This document shows, one piece after another, positions 25,308 to 33,929 of a stretch of DNA of 64,000 bases. The position numbers and the translations under genes are program-made. The notes under the pieces are model-generated. The model saw nothing but the letters and a program-made list of their open reading frames with translations, had not been told where the DNA came from and searched no databases. The stretch covers positions 62,001 to 126,000 of the forward strand of contig CAYNLK010000002.1 in the NCBI GenBank assembly GCA_964398055.1, given 5' to 3'. The DNA comes from CAYNLK01 sp964398055 (GTDB lineage Bacteria; Chloroflexota; Anaerolineae; 4572-78; J111). The number at the start of each line of letters is the position of its first letter. Within the stretch, counting starts at the first letter, position 1.

Positions 25308-26261
25308 ATGGATGAAAGTTACCACGAGCTACTGGCCCAGGTGGCCTGGATGTATTATGAGCAAGAGCTGACTCAGCATGCCATTGCCTCAGAATTGGGG
25401 CTGTCCCGGGTCAAAGTTTATCGCTTGCTCAAACAAGCCAAAGAAAAACAGGTCGTGCAAATCTCCATAACCTGGCCGGCCGCTCGAGACAAAAGCCTGG
25501 AAGAGGCCCTCCAACAACATTTTGGGCTGAAAGAAGCCCTGGTCCTCAAAACAACCACCAGTCACAATACGCCCATTTTATCCCGCCTGGGCCAGTTGGG
25601 GGCCCGTTATCTTGAACGAACTCTGGACGATGGTATGACCCTGGCCATTTGTTTGGGCAGTTCCACGTATGAAGTCATCAATGCCATCAGTCCCGACTTC
25701 CGGGCTAAAATCCGGGTGGCTCAGGCGATGGGCAGTATGCCCTTTGCCATGCAAGAATTGGATAGCGCCGCCCTGGCTCGTCAACTGGCCCACAAACTGG
25801 GTGGTGAAGTGCTCTATTTGTCCTCGCCGTTGATGGCCGATAGCCCTGACGCGGCGATTGTGCTGCGCAGCCAACGCGAAATCGAACGGACCCTGGCCGC
25901 CGCTCGTCAGGCCGATGTGGCCCTGGTTGGTATTGGTAATCTTGACCCAACGACCTCAGGCTTTGTTAAAGCCGGCTTTATTACCCCCACCATGTTGACC
26001 GATTTAATCGCCGACGGGGCCGTCGGCGATGTGGCCGGACAAATTTTTACCGTAACCGGCGAATTGCACCCATGTGAATTTAATCAGCGGCTAATCGGAA
26101 TAACCTTTGCTGAACTGTGCCAGATTCCCACCACCATCGCCGTGGCGATGGGGCCGGCCAAAACCAAAGCCATCCTGGGGGGACTGCGCACTTGTGCCAT
26201 AAAGGTATTTTGCACCGATGACCAGACTGCTCGCAGTGTATTGAGCCTGGATGGAGCTTGA
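25308..26261 (+). CDS. SorC/DeoR-family sugar-responsive transcriptional regulator
   Basis: 317 residues from ATG 25308; an upstream in-frame TTG at 25284 lies inside the operator and is less likely. Residues about 21-45 form the helix-turn-helix (LTQHAIASELGLSRVKVYRLL). The rest is the SorC sugar-phosphate-binding domain (GLKEALVL, LGARYLERTLDDGMTLAICLGSSTYEV, VALVGIGNLDPTTSGF, GDVAGQIF). These proteins bind phosphorylated sugars and control the adjoining catabolic operon. The gene stop overlaps the next gene's ribosome region, so the dehydrogenase is probably co-transcribed. The effector is unknown. Confidence 0.9.
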   Translation: MDESYHELLAQVAWMYYEQELTQHAIASELGLSRVKVYRLLKQAKEKQVVQISITWPAARDKSLEEALQQHFGLKEALVLKTTTSHNTPILSRLGQLGARYLERTLDDGMTLAICLGSSTYEVINAISPDFRAKIRVAQAMGSMPFAMQELDSAALARQLAHKLGGEVLYLSSPLMADSPDAAIVLRSQREIERTLAAARQADVALVGIGNLDPTTSGFVKAGFITPTMLTDLIADGAVGDVAGQIFTVTGELHPCEFNQRLIGITFAELCQIPTTIAVAMGPAKTKAILGGLRTCAIKVFCTDDQTARSVLSLDGA

Positions 26262-26262
26262 G

Positions 26263-27282
26263 ATGAAATCGATATACGCGCCTATTTTTAAAGGTGAAGG
26301 GCGGCTTGAGTATGAGGCGCGCCCCATTCCCCACCCCAAGGCTTCCGATGACGTTTTGGTCAAAATCGATGCCTGCGGCATCTGTGGTACCGATCTGAAT
26401 ATCCTGGCCGTGCCGCCGGCCCATAAGGCGACCCCCGGTATCATCATCGGCCATGAGGGGGTGGGGGTGGTGGAACAAATTGGGCCGGGGGTGACCGGCT
26501 TACAGCCGGGCGACCGGGTGGTCATTGCCAATCGTATCACTTGCGGCCAATGTTACTACTGCCGCCGCGGCCTCGACAACCAGTGCACCAACTACAAATC
26601 CATCGGCACCACCATCGACGGCGCTTTTGCCCCCTACCTGCGGGCGCCGGCCAGCGCCCTGTTCAAAATCGATCCTGCCGTGCCGCGGGATGATGCCGCT
26701 CTATTTGAACCCCTCTCGTGTGTGGTCGGCGCAGTAGTGCGGGCGCCCATCCAGGCCGGCGATAACGTGGTGATCATCGGTGCGGGGCCAATGGGTCTGT
26801 TATTTGTGCTGATGTACCGGCTGTTGGGGGCCGGGCGGGTCATCGTCGCCGATGTCGAGCCTTATCGCCTTGAATTTGCCCGGAAACTGGGCGTCGACGC
26901 GGCTTTTAACCCGGCGGAAGTCGATCTGGCGGCCGCCATTCACGAGCTGACCGGCTTTGGCGCAGACCTGGTGGTCGATGCCGTGGGCAACCAGGTGGGG
27001 ACCGCGATCAAATTGAGCCGCCGCGGCGGGCAGATTGTCCTCTTTGGCCTGCGCATGCACGACAATCCGCCGGTCAACCAGTACACCATTACCCGCTACG
27101 ATCTGACCATTCACGGCGCTTTTGTCGGCCTGAAACCTTATGAGCAAACCATCCAACTGTTGCAAAGCCGGCGCTTGCAGCCATCGCTGCTGGTGACGCA
27201 CCGGTTGCCTCTCACCGAACTGCGGCAGGGCGTCGAGTTGATGCGCTCCCGCCAGGCGATGAAGGTGCTGATTGAGAATTGA
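26263..27282 (+). CDS. Zinc-dependent medium-chain alcohol/polyol dehydrogenase
   Basis: 339 residues from ATG 26263, which has GGAG 6 nt upstream; ATG 26251 is the alternative and overlaps the regulator gene. The catalytic zinc region is CGICGTD and GHEGVG, and the structural zinc site is CGQCYYCRRGLDNQC. The nucleotide-binding motif is VVIIGAGPMGLLF. The family includes sorbitol, threonine and galactitol dehydrogenases. Immediate linkage to a SorC regulator suggests oxidation of a polyol, deoxy sugar or sugar acid. Exact substrate and NAD/NADP preference cannot be assigned. Confidence 0.88.
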   Translation: MKSIYAPIFKGEGRLEYEARPIPHPKASDDVLVKIDACGICGTDLNILAVPPAHKATPGIIIGHEGVGVVEQIGPGVTGLQPGDRVVIANRITCGQCYYCRRGLDNQCTNYKSIGTTIDGAFAPYLRAPASALFKIDPAVPRDDAALFEPLSCVVGAVVRAPIQAGDNVVIIGAGPMGLLFVLMYRLLGAGRVIVADVEPYRLEFARKLGVDAAFNPAEVDLAAAIHELTGFGADLVVDAVGNQVGTAIKLSRRGGQIVLFGLRMHDNPPVNQYTITRYDLTIHGAFVGLKPYEQTIQLLQSRRLQPSLLVTHRLPLTELRQGVELMRSRQAMKVLIEN

Positions 27283-27291
27283 ATCCGTAGA

Positions 27292-27349
27292 GCGTGTTGC
27301 GTGCTGCGTATTACGTCCTCTTCTACTTCTACGCAACACGCAATACGGT
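27292..27349. repeat. Heptameric STRR arranged as an inverted repeat
   Basis: Left arm heptamers are GCGTGTT, GCGTGCT and GCGTATT. The right arm is ACGCAAC, ACGCAAT. The arms pair, so the transcript could fold into a hairpin between the dehydrogenase and epimerase genes. Confidence 0.7.
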
Positions 27350-27395
27350 ACAGTAAATCAATTTGTTGTTAACGAGGAAAGGATACATTCAATAA

Positions 27396-28184
27396 ATGGA
27401 CACCATCGGCAAAGTATCACAAAAATGCAAAATCTCGGCCGGACTCTTTTGGGCCGATTACGCCGTGCTGGGCGCGCAAGTCCAGGAGCTGGAGGCCGCC
27501 GGCGTCGATTGGCTGCACATCGAGGTGCGCGACGGTAAATATATGGATTTTGGCATGCCCCGCGGCGGCTTTGATATCATCGAGGCCGTACGCAAGAGCA
27601 CCAACCTGGAAATCGAAGCCCAACTGCAAATGGTCCGGCCCAGTTTTGACGTATTCCGCCAGTTGGCCGACCTCGGGGTCAACCTGATCACCCTACCCAT
27701 CGAGACGATGGGCGAGTTGACCATCCAGGCTATCACCTACATCAAAGATATCGGCCTGAAAGCCGGGGTGTGGGCCTGGCAGGGCGCGCCGATCTCCGCT
27801 TTTGAGCAGTATATTCTGGATTATGTCGATATCATCGAATATGAGAGCCGAGCCTACTTCTGGGCCAAGGAAACCGGGCGCAGTCCCCATATGATGGACC
27901 CGATCATGATCGACAACATTCGCCGCCTGCACCAGATGATCGTCGAGGCCGGGCTGGAGGGTCAAATCGAGCTGATGGAGGATGGCGGACTCAACGCCGG
28001 CAACGTGGCCGATTTCATCAAAGTTGGCATGACCGTGGGCGAATTTTCCTCTCCGCTGTTGAAAGGGCCGCAAGGCAAATTTGTGCCCGGCGCCGGCCAG
28101 ATCGAGGCCGCGGTCAAAAAATTGCGGGCGGTGATGGACGAAGCCAGCGACAAGTATCGAGATGCGCATGGGTTGAAGAAGTAG
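27396..28184 (+). CDS. Ribulose-phosphate 3-epimerase-like TIM-barrel protein
   Basis: 262 residues. RPE-family landmarks are present in order: KISAGLFWADYAVLG near the start (phosphate/metal side), WLHIEVRDGKYM (equivalent of HxDVMDG), and LMEDGGLNAGNV (equivalent of EVDGGV, with E in place of the usual V/D pattern). It is longer and more divergent than housekeeping Rpe. It may be a D-allulose-6-P, L-ribulose-P or other ketose-phosphate 3-epimerase. The start ATG follows an AGGAAAGG site some 13-20 nt upstream. Its position within the SorC operon supports a catabolic role. Confidence 0.78.
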   Translation: MDTIGKVSQKCKISAGLFWADYAVLGAQVQELEAAGVDWLHIEVRDGKYMDFGMPRGGFDIIEAVRKSTNLEIEAQLQMVRPSFDVFRQLADLGVNLITLPIETMGELTIQAITYIKDIGLKAGVWAWQGAPISAFEQYILDYVDIIEYESRAYFWAKETGRSPHMMDPIMIDNIRRLHQMIVEAGLEGQIELMEDGGLNAGNVADFIKVGMTVGEFSSPLLKGPQGKFVPGAGQIEAAVKKLRAVMDEASDKYRDAHGLKK

Positions 28185-28240
28185 CGAGGAGCGAATAGCG
28201 AGAAGCGTGGAGCGAATAGCGAATAGCGAATGGGGAATGG
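28185..28240. repeat. Heptameric STRR array (GCGAATA type)
   Basis: Eight consecutive heptamers, GCGAGGA, GCGAATA, GCGAGAA, GCGTGGA and GCGAATA-like, run from just after the epimerase stop to just before the next gene's ribosome site. Confidence 0.8.
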
Positions 28241-28253
28241 TAAGGACGGAATA

Positions 28254-28568
28254 GTGGCAGGTTCAAAGCTGCGGCACGTGGTTCTGTTCGGTTTTAAGGA
28301 AACGGCCACGCCGGAACAAATCAAGGAAGTTGAACGGGCATTCTGTGCTTTGCCGGGCAAGATCAGTGAGATTCATGATTTTGAGTGGGGGACGGATGTG
28401 AGCGTGGAGAACTTGGCCCGGGGTTACACCCACTGTTTCCTGGTCACTTTCTTGAACGAAGCGGATCGAGACGCTTATCTGCCTCACCCGGCCCACCGGG
28501 CCTTTGTGAGTTTACTCCAACCTCACCTGGAGCAGGTGTTAGTGGTTGATTACTGGTCACGCCAGTAA
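28254..28568 (+). CDS. Dabb (stress-responsive alpha/beta barrel) domain protein
   Basis: 104 residues from a GTG at 28254 with AAGGA 8 nt upstream. A longer frame from 28230 would be encoded by the STRR array, so it was not used. The sequence KLRHVVLFGFKETATPEQIKEVERAF...IHDFEWGTDVS...YTHCFLVTFLNEADRDAYLPHPAHRAF is a full Dabb dimeric ferredoxin-like fold. Dabb proteins are found in sugar and polyketide loci. Their catalytic role here is unknown. Part of the SorC-to-importer gene run. Confidence 0.85.
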   Translation: MAGSKLRHVVLFGFKETATPEQIKEVERAFCALPGKISEIHDFEWGTDVSVENLARGYTHCFLVTFLNEADRDAYLPHPAHRAFVSLLQPHLEQVLVVDYWSRQ

Positions 28569-28611
28569 TTTTAGCTAAGGCTATTTCAGAGAAATCATTC
28601 TTCCAATGTTC

Positions 28612-28671
28612 GTATTGCGTGGTGCGTATTTTGTGTCAAAACTCTTATGCAATACGTAACACGCAATACGT
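28612..28671. repeat. Heptameric STRR arranged as an inverted repeat, second copy
   Basis: Left arm: CGTATTG, CGTGGTG, CGTATTT. Right arm: GCAATAC, GTAACAC, GCAATAC. Same family as 27292-27349, again in a spacer just upstream of a coding start. Confidence 0.7.
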
Positions 28672-28714
28672 TTGGCAGGATATAAATTCTGGAACATTCT
28701 AAAGGAATTTGACG

Positions 28715-29866
28715 ATGAAAAAAGTCGGAATTGCCATGATCGGTTATGGCGGGATCGGCCGGGTGCATGCCATGGGCTATCGCAACATCCCCTTCCATTA
28801 TGGCCTGCCCGCCGATACGATCAATCTTGTTGGCGTGGCGACCAGCCGTCCGGACAGCGCCGCCAAAGCCGCCGGCGAAATTGGCTGCGCCCTCTGGACG
28901 GCTGATTACCGGGAACTGCTGGCCCGGGATGATGTTGAGGTGGTCGACTGTTGCGTGCCCAACTATCTGCACGAGGAGATTGTATTGGCTGCGGCCGAGG
29001 CCGGCAAGCATATTTACTGCGAGAAACCGCTGGCCAACAATCTGGCTCAAGCCCGCCGGATGGTCCAGGCGGTGGAGCAGGCCGGGGTGAAGGGGCAGAT
29101 GACCTTCAACTTTCGCTTTTTGCCGGCCATCAGTCGCGCCCACCAACTTATTGCCGACGGTTTTTTGGGCCGGCTTTATTCCTTCCGGGGGCGCTACTAC
29201 CGGGCCAGCTATGTCGATCCCCAGCGGCCGCTGTCGTGGAAGCTCCGGGCCGAAACTTCCGGTACCGGGGCCATGGGCGATATCGGTTCCCACATCCTTG
29301 ATTTGCTCTACTACCTGCTGGGCGAGTTCGGCGCGGTGCAGGCTACGTTTGATACGCGCATCACGGCGCGGCCCATAGCCAACGGCGCCGCCGAAACCGG
29401 TCCGGTGGATGTCGATGATTTGGCGTTTCTGCATCTGCGGCTGGCCGACGGTACGCCGGGTTCGGTCGAAATCTCCCGGTTGGCTACCGGCACCACCAAT
29501 GACGTACAGCTTGAAATCTATGGGGAGCAGGGCGCGCTGCGCTTCAACTCGGGCGACCCGGCCTGGCTGGAAATCTACGATATGCGTGAGCCTGAAAAGC
29601 CGTTGGGCGGCCAGCGCGGTTTCCGCAAAGTCGAGACGGTCGGCCGCTATGAGGGCCAGAAAGCCCCCGATTGGACGATGGCCCCCAGTTTTGTCCGTTC
29701 TCATACCGAGTGCCAGTACCAGTTTTTGCAAGCCATCTCCGCCGGTCGGCCGCCGGCACCCTCGCTGGCCGACGGTCTCCACATCCAAGAAGTGATCGAG
29801 GCGGCCTTGCGTTCCTCGGCCGAGGGGCGCTGGGTCAACCTGGCTGAATTGGGGGGAACCGACTAA
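28715..29866 (+). CDS. Gfo/Idh/MocA family NAD(P)-dependent oxidoreductase
   Basis: 383 residues from ATG 28715 (AAAGGA upstream). The Rossmann motif GYGGIGRVHAMGY is at 9-21 and the EKPLANN motif near 107 has the conserved lysine. The C-terminal alpha/beta domain has FNFRFLPAI and MGDIGSHILDLLYYL, with the D and H expected at the active site. Members oxidise hydroxyls of sugars, inositols or sugar glycosides. It is the last enzyme before the tandem binding protein gene, supporting work on the imported compound. A second, distantly related member is at 55790. Confidence 0.88.
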   Translation: MKKVGIAMIGYGGIGRVHAMGYRNIPFHYGLPADTINLVGVATSRPDSAAKAAGEIGCALWTADYRELLARDDVEVVDCCVPNYLHEEIVLAAAEAGKHIYCEKPLANNLAQARRMVQAVEQAGVKGQMTFNFRFLPAISRAHQLIADGFLGRLYSFRGRYYRASYVDPQRPLSWKLRAETSGTGAMGDIGSHILDLLYYLLGEFGAVQATFDTRITARPIANGAAETGPVDVDDLAFLHLRLADGTPGSVEISRLATGTTNDVQLEIYGEQGALRFNSGDPAWLEIYDMREPEKPLGGQRGFRKVETVGRYEGQKAPDWTMAPSFVRSHTECQYQFLQAISAGRPPAPSLADGLHIQEVIEAALRSSAEGRWVNLAELGGTD

Positions 29867-29903
29867 AAAAATGGATTGAGATGAAATTATTCAGGAGGTA
29901 AAC

Positions 29904-29927
29904 ATGGTCACTTGCGCGCCGCCCTAA
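29904..29927 (+). other. Seven-codon open frame with a perfect ribosome site
   Basis: AGGAGGT lies 5 nt before an ATG that opens a 7-codon frame (MVTCAPP) ending in TAA. It lies in the 209-bp gap before the tandem binding-protein gene. It may be a leader peptide or the stump of a deleted gene. The rest of the gap holds the small palindrome AATGATCATT near 29951 and no clear promoter. Confidence 0.35.
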
Positions 29928-30075
29928 CAATTTGGCAAAATGCAGTCTAAATGATCATTGGTCGAGTAAATGTCTATTGATCAAAACCAGTTGAATGAGC
30001 AAGATGCTGGTCAAGATAGGCTCAACACTGGTTGGGCTTAAAGCTCTTACAATGAGCGATTCAAAGGAGAAGAAA

Positions 30076-32679
30076 ATGTTTTTTCAAAGACGACCCAATA
30101 TTTGGTTGAGTATAACTTTACTGCTGGTAACGGCCCTCTGGCTGGCTGCCTGCGCTGGCGCGCCCCCTCCGGCAGCCGAAGCGCCGGTTCAGCCAGAAGC
30201 GGCCGCCCCCACTACTGCGGCTGAAGCGCCGGCTGCTGTTCCCACCGGCAAACTGGAGGTGTTTTCCTGGTGGACATCGGGCGGTGAAGCGGCGGCCCTG
30301 GAGGCTCTGTTTACGGCCTATAAAAAGAACAACCCGGATGTCGAAATCGTCAATGCGACCGTAGCCGGCGGCGGCGGTTCGGCCGCCCGGGCGGTCTTGC
30401 AGACCCGGCTGGCCGGCGGCGACCCGGCCGATACCTGGCAGGTTCACCCCGGATTTGAGCTGCTCGGACAGTATGTGGAACCGGAATATGTGGCCCCTGT
30501 CACCAATCTGTACCAGGAAGAGGGCTGGTTTGAGGTTACGCCCAAAGCTCTGGTCGACTTGATGAGCAAGGATGGTGAAGTATATCAGGTCACGGTTGGG
30601 GTGCATCGCGGCAATGGTTTATGGTACAATAAAAAACTGCTCGATGAAAACGGCCTCAGCGTCGGCGAGACAATAAGCGTGGATCAGTTCTTTGAAATGG
30701 CCGACAAGTTGCAAGCCGCCGACGTTACTCCCCTGTGCGTGGGCGACTCCGGCATTTGGGCCAATGCCCAACTGTTTGAAAACACGCTGGTGGGCGTGCT
30801 TGGCCCTGAGAAGTACCAGGGGTTGTGGAACGGCTCGGTGTCGTTTGATAGCCCGGAAGTGAAACAAGCAATGGAAGTGTACGGGAAGATGCTGGGCTAC
30901 ATCAATGATGACCATTCCGCCCTGTCTTGGGACCAGGCAGTCAAAGCCTTGATGGAAGGCAAATGCGCCTTCAACTCGATGGGCGATTGGGCCTATGGCG
31001 AGTTTGTCAACGCCGGCCTGGAAGATAATGTCGACTTTGGTTGGGTCAGCCATCCCGGTACGAATGGCGCCTTTGTGGTAGTGGCCGATGGCTTCGTTTT
31101 GGCCAACGGCGCGCCGAATGAAGCCAACACCATCGAATGGCTGCGCACCGTCGGCAGCAAAGAAGCCCAGGAGGCCTTCAACCCGCTGAAAGGCTCCATT
31201 TGCGCCCGCACCGACTGCGACCGGGCTAAATTTGGCCCCTATCACAACTGGTCGATGGACTCATTTGGCCAGGATGCCCTGGTGCCAACGGTGGTGCATG
31301 GCTCGGCGGCGCCGGCCAGTTTCCAGCAGGCGCTCAACGATGCCGTAACCGCTTTTGTAGTGGATAAAAATGTCGATGCTTTTGCCGGCGCTCTGGCTTC
31401 GGCGGCGGCTCAGGAACCGGCCATGCAAACCGGTGAAGCTATGGCCGCAGAACCGGCTCCGGCAGCCAACCTGACCCCCGAAGGCCCGGCCACCGGCAAG
31501 GTGGAGGTCTTCTCCTGGTGGACGTCCGGGGGAGAGGCCGCCGCACTGGATGCCTTATTCAAGGCATTCAATCAGGCCAATCCCGAGGCCGAATTGGTCA
31601 ACGCCACCGTAGCCGGGGGTGGCGGCTCGGCCGCCCGGGCCGTCTTGCAGACCCGGCTGGCCGGCGGCGACCCGCCGGATACCTGGCAAGTTCACCCCGG
31701 CTATGAACTGCTGGGCCAATACGTTGAGCCGGAGTATGTCGCCCCGGTGACCGACCTGTATCAAGAACAGGGCTGGTTTGAGGTGATGCCCAAAGCTTTG
31801 ACCGATTTGATGACCAAATCTGGCGAGATCTATCAGCTTACTGTTGGCGTCCATCGGGGCAACGGCTTGTGGTATAATAAGAAGGTGCTGGACGAGAACG
31901 GCCTCAGCGTCGGCGAGACGATGAGTGTCGACCAATTCTTTGAATTGGCCGACAAGCTGAAAGCGGCCGGGGTGACGCCGCTGTGCGTGGGTGACTCCGG
32001 CATCTGGGCCACCGCCCAGCTATTTGAGAACACCCTGTTGGGCGTGCTGGGGCCGGAAAAGTACCAGGGACTGTGGGATGGTTCGGTCTCGTTTGACAGC
32101 CCGGAAGTGAAACAAGCCATGGAAGTATATGGCCGTATGCTGGACTACCAGAATAATGACCACTCTGCCCTCTCCTGGGATCAGGCCGTCAAGGCGCTGA
32201 TGGAAGGCCGCTGTGTCTTCAACTCGATGGGCGATTGGGCCTATGGCGAGTTTGTCAATGCCGGGCTGAAAGACAACGAGGACTTTGGCTGGGTCAGCCA
32301 TCCCGGCACGGCCGGTTCCTTCATGGTCGTGGCCGATGGCTTTGTTCTGGCCAATGGCGCCCCCAATGAGTTGGGCACCAGGAACTGGCTGCGAGTGCTC
32401 GGCAGCAAGGCCACCCAAGAAGCATTCAATCCCTTGAAAGGCTCGATCTGCGCCCGGACCGACTGTGACCGGGCCAAGTTTGGGCCATATCACAACTGGT
32501 CGATGGACTCGTTTGCTAAAGATGCCCTGGCCCCGACGGTGGTTCATGGTTCAGCCGCCCCGGCCGACTTCCAACAGGCGCTTAATGATGCCGTCACTGC
32601 CTTTGTGGTGGATAAAGATGTGGACGCCTTTGCCAGCGCCCTGGTACAGGCGGCCCAAATGTCCGGTTTTGCTCAGTAA
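30076..32679 (+). CDS. Tandem (two-domain) sugar-binding lipoprotein of a MalEFG-type ABC importer
   Basis: 867 residues. ATG 30076 was preferred to ATG 29995 because AAAGGAG precedes it and a clean signal peptide with lipobox LAAC (lipid Cys26) follows. After an Ala/Pro linker come two full family-1 extracellular solute-binding domains: copy A about 58-450 and copy B about 473-867. Both begin TGK(L/V)EVFSWWTSGGEAAAL and both contain GSICARTDCDRAKFGPYHNW. The two copies are clearly diverged at many positions, so this is an old internal duplication, joined by a short Ala/Pro-rich linker. One lipid anchor thus carries two binding sites. MalF/MalG-type permeases follow. Confidence 0.9.
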   Translation: MFFQRRPNIWLSITLLLVTALWLAACAGAPPPAAEAPVQPEAAAPTTAAEAPAAVPTGKLEVFSWWTSGGEAAALEALFTAYKKNNPDVEIVNATVAGGGGSAARAVLQTRLAGGDPADTWQVHPGFELLGQYVEPEYVAPVTNLYQEEGWFEVTPKALVDLMSKDGEVYQVTVGVHRGNGLWYNKKLLDENGLSVGETISVDQFFEMADKLQAADVTPLCVGDSGIWANAQLFENTLVGVLGPEKYQGLWNGSVSFDSPEVKQAMEVYGKMLGYINDDHSALSWDQAVKALMEGKCAFNSMGDWAYGEFVNAGLEDNVDFGWVSHPGTNGAFVVVADGFVLANGAPNEANTIEWLRTVGSKEAQEAFNPLKGSICARTDCDRAKFGPYHNWSMDSFGQDALVPTVVHGSAAPASFQQALNDAVTAFVVDKNVDAFAGALASAAAQEPAMQTGEAMAAEPAPAANLTPEGPATGKVEVFSWWTSGGEAAALDALFKAFNQANPEAELVNATVAGGGGSAARAVLQTRLAGGDPPDTWQVHPGYELLGQYVEPEYVAPVTDLYQEQGWFEVMPKALTDLMTKSGEIYQLTVGVHRGNGLWYNKKVLDENGLSVGETMSVDQFFELADKLKAAGVTPLCVGDSGIWATAQLFENTLLGVLGPEKYQGLWDGSVSFDSPEVKQAMEVYGRMLDYQNNDHSALSWDQAVKALMEGRCVFNSMGDWAYGEFVNAGLKDNEDFGWVSHPGTAGSFMVVADGFVLANGAPNELGTRNWLRVLGSKATQEAFNPLKGSICARTDCDRAKFGPYHNWSMDSFAKDALAPTVVHGSAAPADFQQALNDAVTAFVVDKDVDAFASALVQAAQMSGFAQ

Positions 32680-32741
32680 TCAGTTGTATTGTATTGTGGG
32701 GGTGAGGGCGTTCTCAAGGCCCTCATCCTGGTCCCCTATTT

Positions 32742-32802
32742 AGGTGACCGGCACTTCCAACTCATCTTGGCTTGGAAGCCGAGCTGAAAGTGCCGGTCAC
32801 CT
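32742..32802. repeat. Long hairpin (ggtgaccggcactt family) between binding protein and permease
   Basis: Perfect 15-bp arms AGGTGACCGGCACTT and AAGTGCCGGTCACCT enclose about 31 nt. A close copy, including part of the loop and the trailing CCTAAAATTCTGGACA, is at 48698-48780. Placed between binding-protein and permease genes, it may stabilise the upstream mRNA or reduce readthrough. Confidence 0.8.
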
Positions 32803-32867
32803 GATCTGCCTAAAATTCTGGACACATTCGCAAGGGGGACCCGTAGTAAGCAGGAAGAAGGTGGACC

Positions 32868-33929
32868 ATGTCGGCTATGCCTGAAGAGGCCCAAATATCA
32901 GTGAGTCAACAAACGATGGCGGCTCTGACCACCCGAAAAAATCGTTTTGTTTTGACAGAACGGATGCAGTCATTTTTGTTACTGCTGCCCTCCTTCATCC
33001 TGATCGCCATTTTTGTCTATTTTTTCATCAGCACTACCTTGTACATCTCCCTGTCAAATTGGCGCACCCTCAAGCGGGATTTAACCCTGCGCGAACCGGT
33101 TTATCAAACCTATGTGGACATGTTCACCATGCCGCGTTTTCAAGCCGATTTGCGCAACACGGTGGTTTTTACCGTTTTGTTCATGACCCTGGCTATCGTA
33201 TTGGGGTTATCGCTGGCCATTCTGCTGGATCGCAAAATCTTTGCCGGAACCGTCTTTCGCAATGTTTTTCTGTTCCCCTATGCCCTGTCGTTTGTGGTGA
33301 CCGGCGTGGCCTGGCGCTGGATTTTTAACCCGGAAACGGGTATTAATCTCTTCTTCCAGATTCTTGGGATCAACAGTTTGCTAACCCAACTGGGCCTGGA
33401 ACCGTTGAAACCGGGTTGGATCACCAGTCCGGAAGTGGTGCTCCAGGTGAATGACGCCCTGGCCAGGGTTTGGCCGGCCGTGGCCAACCTGCAAGTCAAG
33501 CTGGGCATTCCCCTGGCCCTGATTCCGGTGGCCATCGCCGCCACCTGGCAATTATCCGGCTTTGTGATGGCGATGTACCTGGGGGGGATGGCCACCATTT
33601 CCAACGACGTCCGGGAGGCCGCCCGCATCGACGGCGCTTCGGAATGGCAAATCTACCGGCGGGTAATCATCCCTATTCTGAAGCCGGTTACGGTCAGCGT
33701 GGCCGTTATTTTGCTGCACGTTTCGCTCAAGATCTTTGATCTGGTCTTTACGATGTCCGGGGTCGGGCCGGGCTTTGCCACCGACGTGCCGGCCATCTTT
33801 GTCTTTGAGATGATGTTCAAGGCCACCCGCTATAATCTCGGCTCGGCGGCCTCGATCATGATGCTGGTTTTGGTGGCGCTGGTCATCGTACCCTATCTGG
33901 CCAGTAATCTTAGAGAGGAGGCGTCATAA
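32868..33929 (+). CDS. MalF-type sugar ABC transporter permease (importer 1)
   Basis: 353 residues with six main membrane segments. The cytoplasmic EAA loop is EAARIDGASEWQIYRRVIIPILKP (near 249-272), which contacts the ATPase. A longer than usual N-terminal tail (about 35 residues) and an extracytoplasmic insertion after helix 3 (about 165-215) are typical of this permease family. It overlaps the next gene by one base (TAATG). AAGGTGG lies before the ATG. No ATPase is encoded in this cluster. Confidence 0.9.
   Translation: MSAMPEEAQISVSQQTMAALTTRKNRFVLTERMQSFLLLLPSFILIAIFVYFFISTTLYISLSNWRTLKRDLTLREPVYQTYVDMFTMPRFQADLRNTVVFTVLFMTLAIVLGLSLAILLDRKIFAGTVFRNVFLFPYALSFVVTGVAWRWIFNPETGINLFFQILGINSLLTQLGLEPLKPGWITSPEVVLQVNDALARVWPAVANLQVKLGIPLALIPVAIAATWQLSGFVMAMYLGGMATISNDVREAARIDGASEWQIYRRVIIPILKPVTVSVAVILLHVSLKIFDLVFTMSGVGPGFATDVPAIFVFEMMFKATRYNLGSAASIMMLVLVALVIVPYLASNLREEAS

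Noticed and set aside
28595..29788. Minus-strand open frame of almost 400 codons opposite the Gfo/Idh gene
   Set aside because: Shadow frame of a well-supported gene; low-complexity Arg/Gly/Gln composition.
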